A stretch of 11,895 nucleotides of DNA, from the NCBI GenBank assembly GCA_024689605.1, contig JAILDD010000067.1, forward strand, positions 1 to 11,895. Direction: 5' to 3'. The stretch is from Lachnospiraceae bacterium. Its GTDB lineage: Bacteria > Bacillota_A > Clostridia > Lachnospirales > Lachnospiraceae. The notes under the pieces were generated by a model. It was not told the DNA's origin and did not search any database. It worked only from the letters and a program-made list of their open reading frames with translations. The position numbers and the translations under genes are program-made. Positions 7,816-11,895 of the stretch are shown one piece after another. Positions within the stretch are counted from its first letter, which is position 1; each line of letters opens with the position of its first letter.

Positions 7816-7868
7816 TTTCACAGGGCATCTGTTGTATATTAACAGTGTCGAGAAGTGAAAGTCTTTTT
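7811..7868 (+). terminator. Terminator-like hairpin after the signalling operon
   Basis: AAGACTTTCAC (7811-7821) is perfectly complementary to GTGAAAGTCTT (7855-7865), an 11-bp stem running into TTTTT at 7864-7868 and a second T run at 7870-7874. The 33-nt loop contains its own 5-bp hairpin, CTGTT (7829-7833) with AACAG (7841-7845). The stem is AT-rich and the loop long, so termination may be partial. It ends transcription arriving from the GGDEF-like gene, and overlaps the candidate promoter of the exporter genes. Confidence 0.55.
7835..7840 (+). promoter_or_regulatory. Possible -10 element of the exporter operon promoter
   Basis: TATATT lies 57 nt before the adaptor start. No good -35 hexamer is found 16-18 bp upstream, which would suit an activator-dependent promoter using the TTAAGA repeats. 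Transcription would start near 7847, inside the hairpin at 7811-7865, so the new transcript would escape the terminator. This is a weak call on sequence alone. Confidence 0.3.
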
Positions 7869-7883
7869 GTTTTTCAGATACAT

Positions 7884-7893
7884 AAGGAGAGGG
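7884..7893 (+). promoter_or_regulatory. Strong ribosome binding site of the adaptor gene
   Basis: AAGGAGAGGG ends 3 nt before ATG 7897, with its AAGGAG core 7 nt before it. It selects that ATG and rules out the in-frame GTG at 7855, which lies in the terminator stem and would put extra residues in front of a good lipoprotein signal. Confidence 0.8.
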
Positions 7894-7896
7894 ATA

Positions 7897-9447
7897 ATGA
7901 AAAAGGATGTAATGAAAAAAATTATGAGAAGATCCATACCGGCCGTATTTATGACAGGCGTGATGCTTACGGCATCTGTTCTGACTGGCTGTGAGAAGAC
8001 TGAGGGAATAAGCCGGGGAATGATAACAACTGTTACCACAGGAGACTATACGGAAAAGTTTACTGCCGAAGGAACTGTAGAATGTGCAGAACCCCATTAT
8101 GTTTATTCCACCCTTTCTCTTCCGATAGAGGATGTGCTGGTAAAGGAAGGGGATTATGTAACAGCCGGAACGCTGCTCTGCGTACTGGATACCAGGACGA
8201 TAGAGGATAAGATAGCAGTTAAGCAGGCTGCAATAGAGCTGTCAGAAAAGAAGGCATCCACTAACGTTTCTGCAGCAAGGACACAGTACAATATCTACAA
8301 TGAAAGTCTTGCCAGCGGAACCGATATGAATCTGGTAGAGGCATTTGCCAAGATGGAAGCTGCAAGAGAAACTTATGAGAGTGCACAGAAGACTTATGAT
8401 GATTATAAGGAGTCATTGAGCCTGGGAATGGATCCCACACTTGCATCTGCAGACCAGAGCGTTGCAAGGGCAGCAAATTCACTTCAGCAGGCCAAGTCAT
8501 GGCAGTATGAGCTTGATGACACCCATGGTGTTACAAAGCTTGAAAAGGAAGAGGCTGAAGATGCAGTAGACAGTGCAAGCCTTGCATATGTACAGGCAAT
8601 AGCGAACAGGGACAACCTGCTTCGTCAGAGTGATATAAAGCTTGCTGATTATGCGAAGCTTGCTGAGGATGCAAATTATAATTACATTATCGCTCAGACT
8701 GCATATACGGCAGCGGTAAAATCACTTGAAAATGCAAAGACGCTGAGCCAGGCTGCAATAAACCAGGCAATGATAAGCGGGGATATGACGGTGGAGGAAC
8801 TTGAGCTTGCCCAGCTTCAGGACCAGCTCCTTGATGCACAGGTTATAGCTGAGTGTTCAGGAATGGTAACCGCAGTAAATGTAAATGTCGGCGAGCAATC
8901 CACCGGAGTGCTTTTCGTAATAGAAGATACCAGCGACCTGATCTTTACGGCAAAGGTATCCGAAAAGGAGATAAACAGCGTGTCAGAAGGAATGGCTGTA
9001 TCAGTATCCACCAAGGCTGAGAATTCCGAGGATTATGCAGGTACTGTACAGAGAGTGGCAGCATACACTGAGAAGACTGCAGATGGTGAAACAGATACTT
9101 CGGGAAAGGACGCAGAGTTCAATGTAACCATTGTTTTAGATGCACCGGATGAAAATGTGCGCATAGGAATGAACGGAAAGGCATCCTTCATAGCTTATGA
9201 GCAGGCGGAAGGACTGGCAGTTCCAAATGAAGCCGTATATACTGATACGGACGGAAAAAAATATGTGCTGACGATCACATCCGATACAGAAAGCGGTACA
9301 GTTGAAAAGAAGGAAGTGACAGTAAATTACAAGGGTAAGCGGGAGAGCTCCGTAGAGGGGGATTCCCTTAACTCAGGAGACCACGTGCTGGTTGATGCTG
9401 CAACCTACTGGGATCTGATCGGACAGACTGTAACTATCACACAGTAA
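7897..9447 (+). CDS. HlyD/MacA-type membrane fusion lipoprotein (efflux adaptor)
   Basis: 516 residues from ATG 7897. The N-terminus is a lipoprotein signal: a basic start, a hydrophobic stretch (about 14-28) and a lipobox ending LTGC with lipidated C32. The first half of a lipoyl-like domain follows (about 70-98; VKEGDYVTAGTLLCVLD), then a long Ala/Glu/Lys-rich helical hairpin (about 100-312), and the second lipoyl half (about 314-345; ECSGMVTAVNVNVGE). A beta-barrel part (about 347-433; KVSEKEINSVSEGMAVSV) and a membrane-proximal part (about 437-515; LAVPNEAVYTD) complete a full-length adaptor. Known: these adaptors work with MacB-type ABC transporters; in Bacillus, YknX plays this part in YknWXYZ. 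It would be anchored on the outer face of the cytoplasmic membrane. The ATPase gene starts 12 nt downstream, so the two are almost surely co-transcribed. The substrate is unknown. Confidence 0.92.
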   Translation: MKKDVMKKIMRRSIPAVFMTGVMLTASVLTGCEKTEGISRGMITTVTTGDYTEKFTAEGTVECAEPHYVYSTLSLPIEDVLVKEGDYVTAGTLLCVLDTRTIEDKIAVKQAAIELSEKKASTNVSAARTQYNIYNESLASGTDMNLVEAFAKMEAARETYESAQKTYDDYKESLSLGMDPTLASADQSVARAANSLQQAKSWQYELDDTHGVTKLEKEEAEDAVDSASLAYVQAIANRDNLLRQSDIKLADYAKLAEDANYNYIIAQTAYTAAVKSLENAKTLSQAAINQAMISGDMTVEELELAQLQDQLLDAQVIAECSGMVTAVNVNVGEQSTGVLFVIEDTSDLIFTAKVSEKEINSVSEGMAVSVSTKAENSEDYAGTVQRVAAYTEKTADGETDTSGKDAEFNVTIVLDAPDENVRIGMNGKASFIAYEQAEGLAVPNEAVYTDTDGKKYVLTITSDTESGTVEKKEVTVNYKGKRESSVEGDSLNSGDHVLVDAATYWDLIGQTVTITQ

Positions 9448-9459
9448 AGGAATGGAGAG

Positions 9460-10287
9460 ATGGATAAGAAGATCATACTGAGTGCAAAGGACCTGTCAAA
9501 GACATTCTCAAATGAATCTGTGCAGCAGCATGTACTGAAGAATTTAAATCTGGACATCTACAAAGGAGATTTTACCGTAATAATGGGGAATTCCGGATCC
9601 GGAAAAAGTACGCTGCTCTATGCACTGTCGGGAATGGACAGACCATCCCTTGGAACAGTCACATACTATGTTGAGGACAAGGGATTCAAGAGCAGGGATG
9701 GAGGAATTGAGATTTCAAGGTTCTCCAATGACAAGCTGGCTCTTTTCAGAAGAAATCATGCAGGTTTCGTATTCCAGCAGAATTACCTTAATGATTCAAT
9801 GAGCGCCATGGACAATGTAATGGTATGCGGTCTGCTGCGTTCAAAGAACCGTAAGGAACTTGCTGCCAGGGCAAGGGACCTGTTTGCCAGGGTGGAGATA
9901 AGTGAGTCGGATTCACGTAAATTCCCGACCCAGCTTTCCGGCGGAATGCAGCAGAGAGTGGCAGTGGTAAGGGGCGTAATTAACCGGCCGGAAGTGCTTT
10001 TTGCAGACGAGCCTACAGGCGCGCTTAACTCACAGAATACCATAAATGTCCTGGATATCCTTTCGGACCTGAACAATGAAGGACAGAGCATAGTAATGGT
10101 AACCCATACCGTAAGCGCTGCAGAGCGCGGACACCGCATTATATATCTTGCCGACGGAATCATTTCGGATGAGTGTGACTTGGGACCTTATGTGGGCGGC
10201 TACAAGGATGATACAAACCCTTACAAGGATCAGGCGGTGGAAAGACACAGAAAGTTAAAGGAGTTTTTACAGAAGCAAGGATGGTAA
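9460..10287 (+). CDS. ABC transporter ATPase, MacB/LolD family
   Basis: 275 residues from ATG 9460, with AAGGA 8 nt upstream and a 12-nt gap from the adaptor gene. All ATPase motifs are present: Walker A GNSGSGKST (43-51), Q loop FVFQQ (103-107), signature LSGGMQQR (159-166), Walker B VLFADEPTGAL (179-189) with catalytic E184, and H216 in VTHT. The FQQNYLND and DEPTGALNSQ forms are typical of the MacB/LolD/BceA/YknY group that works with FtsX-type permeases. A C-terminal tail rich in charged residues (about 240-275) extends beyond the core. The protein powers the exporter from the cytoplasm; ATP drives a mechanical change in the permease (family knowledge). The gene is followed by 138 nt with a large inverted repeat instead of immediately by its permease, which is unusual for this pair. 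Confidence 0.95.
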   Translation: MDKKIILSAKDLSKTFSNESVQQHVLKNLNLDIYKGDFTVIMGNSGSGKSTLLYALSGMDRPSLGTVTYYVEDKGFKSRDGGIEISRFSNDKLALFRRNHAGFVFQQNYLNDSMSAMDNVMVCGLLRSKNRKELAARARDLFARVEISESDSRKFPTQLSGGMQQRVAVVRGVINRPEVLFADEPTGALNSQNTINVLDILSDLNNEGQSIVMVTHTVSAAERGHRIIYLADGIISDECDLGPYVGGYKDDTNPYKDQAVERHRKLKEFLQKQGW

Positions 10288-10289
10288 AC

Positions 10290-10400
10290 TAAAACTTTCC
10301 ACATTTAGTCTGTGGGAAGTGGAACGACGACTCGCATGTGCACCGGAACCGCTGCAATTGCGAGTGTCGTTCTATCTGGGTCAGTGAGTGGAAAGTTTTA
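10290..10400 (+). repeat. Nested inverted repeat / structured RNA candidate between ATPase and permease genes
   Basis: Outer arms TAAAACTTTCCAC (10290-10302) and GTGGAAAGTTTTA (10388-10400) match perfectly over 13 bp. Inside is a second stem, GAACGACGACTCGCA (10322-10336) with TGCGAGTGTCGTTC (10359-10372): 14 bp with one bulged G at 10329, extendable by TGCA/TGCA (10339-10342 with 10353-10356). The left outer arm can instead pair locally: ACTTTCCACA (10294-10303) with TGTGGGAAGT (10311-10320), 10 bp including one G-U and a 7-nt loop. The two pairings exclude each other. The 3' arm runs into TTTTATATTT, a poor terminator tail. It may be an attenuator, an RNA processing site or a small palindromic mobile repeat. 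I do not recognise it as a known riboswitch class, and it sits 3 nt after the ATPase stop. Confidence 0.75.
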
Positions 10401-10425
10401 TATTTAGTGATTAGGGAAATTGAGC

Positions 10426-11895
10426 ATGTACAGATTATTCATTATCGCAAAAAATAATATGAAGAAGCAGCGCGGTGATATGATCACTTTCTTCGTCCTG
10501 ACATTCATCTCGGGATTTCTGATATTTGACTGCGTTGCGGCAGGCTTAGGGACCGGCAGGGTAATGGATTCCTGTTACGAAGCAGTAAATGGATGCCATA
10601 TTATTTTTGCCTGTCCGGATAATGATGCGACAGTAAAGGCTGCAGAAAAGACTTTTCAGGACAATGAGCATATAGACAAATACGAAGGAACTCCTGTCAC
10701 TGAGCTGGTAGCAAAATACAGAAAGAAGGGTACAAGGGAATTCAGTACATATGAATTCTTTGCAGAAGCTTTTGATGAGGAGACTGAATTACTGAACCTG
10801 AAAAGGCCTGTTAGCCATCTGGGAAGGAATGAGGTGATCCTTCCTTATAACATGAAGAGCATGTATGCGGTAGGTGACATACTTCAGTTAAAGTTTGATG
10901 ATGACATATATGATTTCAGGGTAGCGGGATATACAGAAAATCCCTACATGTGTTCTACGATATGTATAACAATATATTATGTCCTCATGGACAGGGAAAC
11001 ATTAACCGAGCTGCAGGATGCACATCCGAATTATGCTGCGGCAGGTTACATATACAAGCTTCATGCAGATGAAAAGACTCTGAATGCTTCCTATGGACTG
11101 GCCGAATTAGGTGATGATATCTGTAAGGATTTCGCAGTGGAGGCAGAGAAGTATGATGACGAGAAGGCAGGGGATTTCTGGCTGGAGACTGACTGGAATT
11201 CAATGAGGGAAGGATCGTCATTTGCACCGTTAATCTTTATCGCCATTGTATTTGTCTTTTCACTTTTGGTACTGGCAATTGCAGTGGTGATAATAACCTT
11301 CAGCATCCGGAATTTTATCCGGAAGAACATGAAAAATACCGGTATCCTTGAAGCCAGCGGCTATACGGTAAATGAGCTGAGATGGGCTCTCGTATTCCAG
11401 ATGTCTTTTGTTTCCTTCCTGGGAAGCTTATGCGGAGTGGCGCTTGGAATTGCAACCTTCAGTGCGTTCGGTGAAATGATCAGTATCGTGCTGGGACTTT
11501 ACTGGAATCAGCCTGTGGATGTCATTTGTGCATTAGTTACAGTTCTGGGGACTGTTCTTATAGTAGCAGTGGTTGCACGCACTGCAAGCTCTGAATATAA
11601 CAAAGTAAGCGTGCTTGACGCATTAAGAGGCGGGATAAATACCCATAACTTCAAAAAGAATATTTTCAGCTTTGAAAAAACCAGGCTTCCAATACCTGTT
11701 GTATTCGCACTAAAGGATACCTTCGGCAGCATAGGAGGAAGCCTTATCATAGCACTTATGATAATGTTCCTGGATGTTTCTACCAATGTCGGTTTCGGCC
11801 TGTATGACAGTTTCGGTACCGATCCGGACAGGTTCTTTAGGATATTCGCCATGGAAGTGGCCGATGCCCAGGTTGATGATGATGGAGATTCTGAT
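10426..11895 (+). CDS. FtsX-like ABC transporter permease, 3'-truncated
   Basis: Translation from ATG 10426 stays open to the window end: 490 codons, no stop. AGGG at 10413-10416 is a modest ribosome binding site 9 nt upstream. The protein begins with a cytoplasmic stretch (MYRLFIIAKNNMKKQRGD), TM1 (about 19-40), a large extracytoplasmic domain (about 41-264), TM2 (about 265-293), TM3 (about 319-347), TM4 (about 363-385), a cytoplasmic VSVLDALRGG motif (394-403) typical of FtsX-type permeases, and a further TM (about 434-457). The part from about 420 (LPIPVVFALKDTFGSIGG) resembles the N-terminal start, so a second FtsX half probably follows, unlike the single-half MacB or YknZ. It is the membrane partner of the ATPase and lipoprotein adaptor encoded just upstream. 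The export substrate cannot be deduced. Confidence 0.9.
   Translation, partial: MYRLFIIAKNNMKKQRGDMITFFVLTFISGFLIFDCVAAGLGTGRVMDSCYEAVNGCHIIFACPDNDATVKAAEKTFQDNEHIDKYEGTPVTELVAKYRKKGTREFSTYEFFAEAFDEETELLNLKRPVSHLGRNEVILPYNMKSMYAVGDILQLKFDDDIYDFRVAGYTENPYMCSTICITIYYVLMDRETLTELQDAHPNYAAAGYIYKLHADEKTLNASYGLAELGDDICKDFAVEAEKYDDEKAGDFWLETDWNSMREGSSFAPLIFIAIVFVFSLLVLAIAVVIITFSIRNFIRKNMKNTGILEASGYTVNELRWALVFQMSFVSFLGSLCGVALGIATFSAFGEMISIVLGLYWNQPVDVICALVTVLGTVLIVAVVARTASSEYNKVSVLDALRGGINTHNFKKNIFSFEKTRLPIPVVFALKDTFGSIGGSLIIALMIMFLDVSTNVGFGLYDSFGTDPDRFFRIFAMEVADAQVDDDGDSD

Noticed and set aside
7855..7896. GTG 7855 as start of the adaptor
   Set aside because: It lies in the terminator stem and lacks a ribosome binding site, while ATG 7897 has AAGGAGAGGG and a clean lipoprotein signal.
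9783..10163. 126-residue minus-strand frame
   Set aside because: It is fully antisense to the ATPase signature and Walker B region, which is certainly coding on the + strand.
10322..10372. tRNA or known ribozyme in the ATPase-permease gap
   Set aside because: There is no cloverleaf, no T-loop motif and no hammerhead core; only nested stems are seen.
1..11895. CRISPR array, insertion sequence, integrase or phage genes
   Set aside because: I saw no regularly spaced repeats, transposase motifs or attachment-site pairs; all sequence is accounted for by the two gene clusters and two intergenic gaps.

Overview
The window looks like a chromosomal piece of a Lachnospiraceae-type Firmicute, with Butyrivibrio or a relative as my best guess. 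The reasons are moderate GC, heavy use of AGG/AGA and ATA codons, strong GGAGG-type ribosome binding sites, and long hybrid histidine kinases with pseudo-receiver and Hpt domains. The assignment is inference, because no rRNA or other marker gene is present. All genes lie on the + strand.

Region 1 (1-7770) is a tightly packed signalling operon. It starts with the 3' part of a hybrid histidine kinase (ATPase, pseudo-receiver, receiver). This overlaps by ATGA a 1167-residue membrane hybrid kinase with the order 6 TM, HisKA, HATPase, receiver, DegV/EDD lipid-binding-type domain, Hpt, C-terminal helical domain. Next come a pseudo-receiver plus receiver protein with no output domain, and a 7TM receptor-like protein (extracytoplasmic domain, 7 TM, GAF-like, degenerate GGDEF with a GGGEF motif). 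The parts of a multistep phosphorelay are present (His, Asp, Hpt His, Asp), but no DNA-binding or intact enzymatic output is visible. The DegV module inside a phosphorelay kinase is the most unusual feature.

Region 2 (7771-7896) is a 126-nt junction. It holds three TTAAGA words, two of them one helical turn apart, a possible -10 element, a terminator-like hairpin and a strong ribosome binding site.

Region 3 (7897-11895, running off the end) is a MacAB/YknXYZ-like tripartite exporter: a lipoprotein HlyD-type adaptor, a LolD/MacB-type ATPase and an FtsX-type permease (490 residues visible, 3' end missing). The ATPase and permease genes, normally adjacent, are split by 138 nt holding a large nested inverted repeat (10290-10400). 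Its left arm has two mutually exclusive pairing partners, which suggests a regulatory RNA fold or a small mobile repeat.

Working model (inference): membrane or lipid signals are sensed by the kinases and the 7TM protein and pass through the receiver/Hpt parts to an off-window regulator. That regulator could act on the TTAAGA repeats and so on the exporter.
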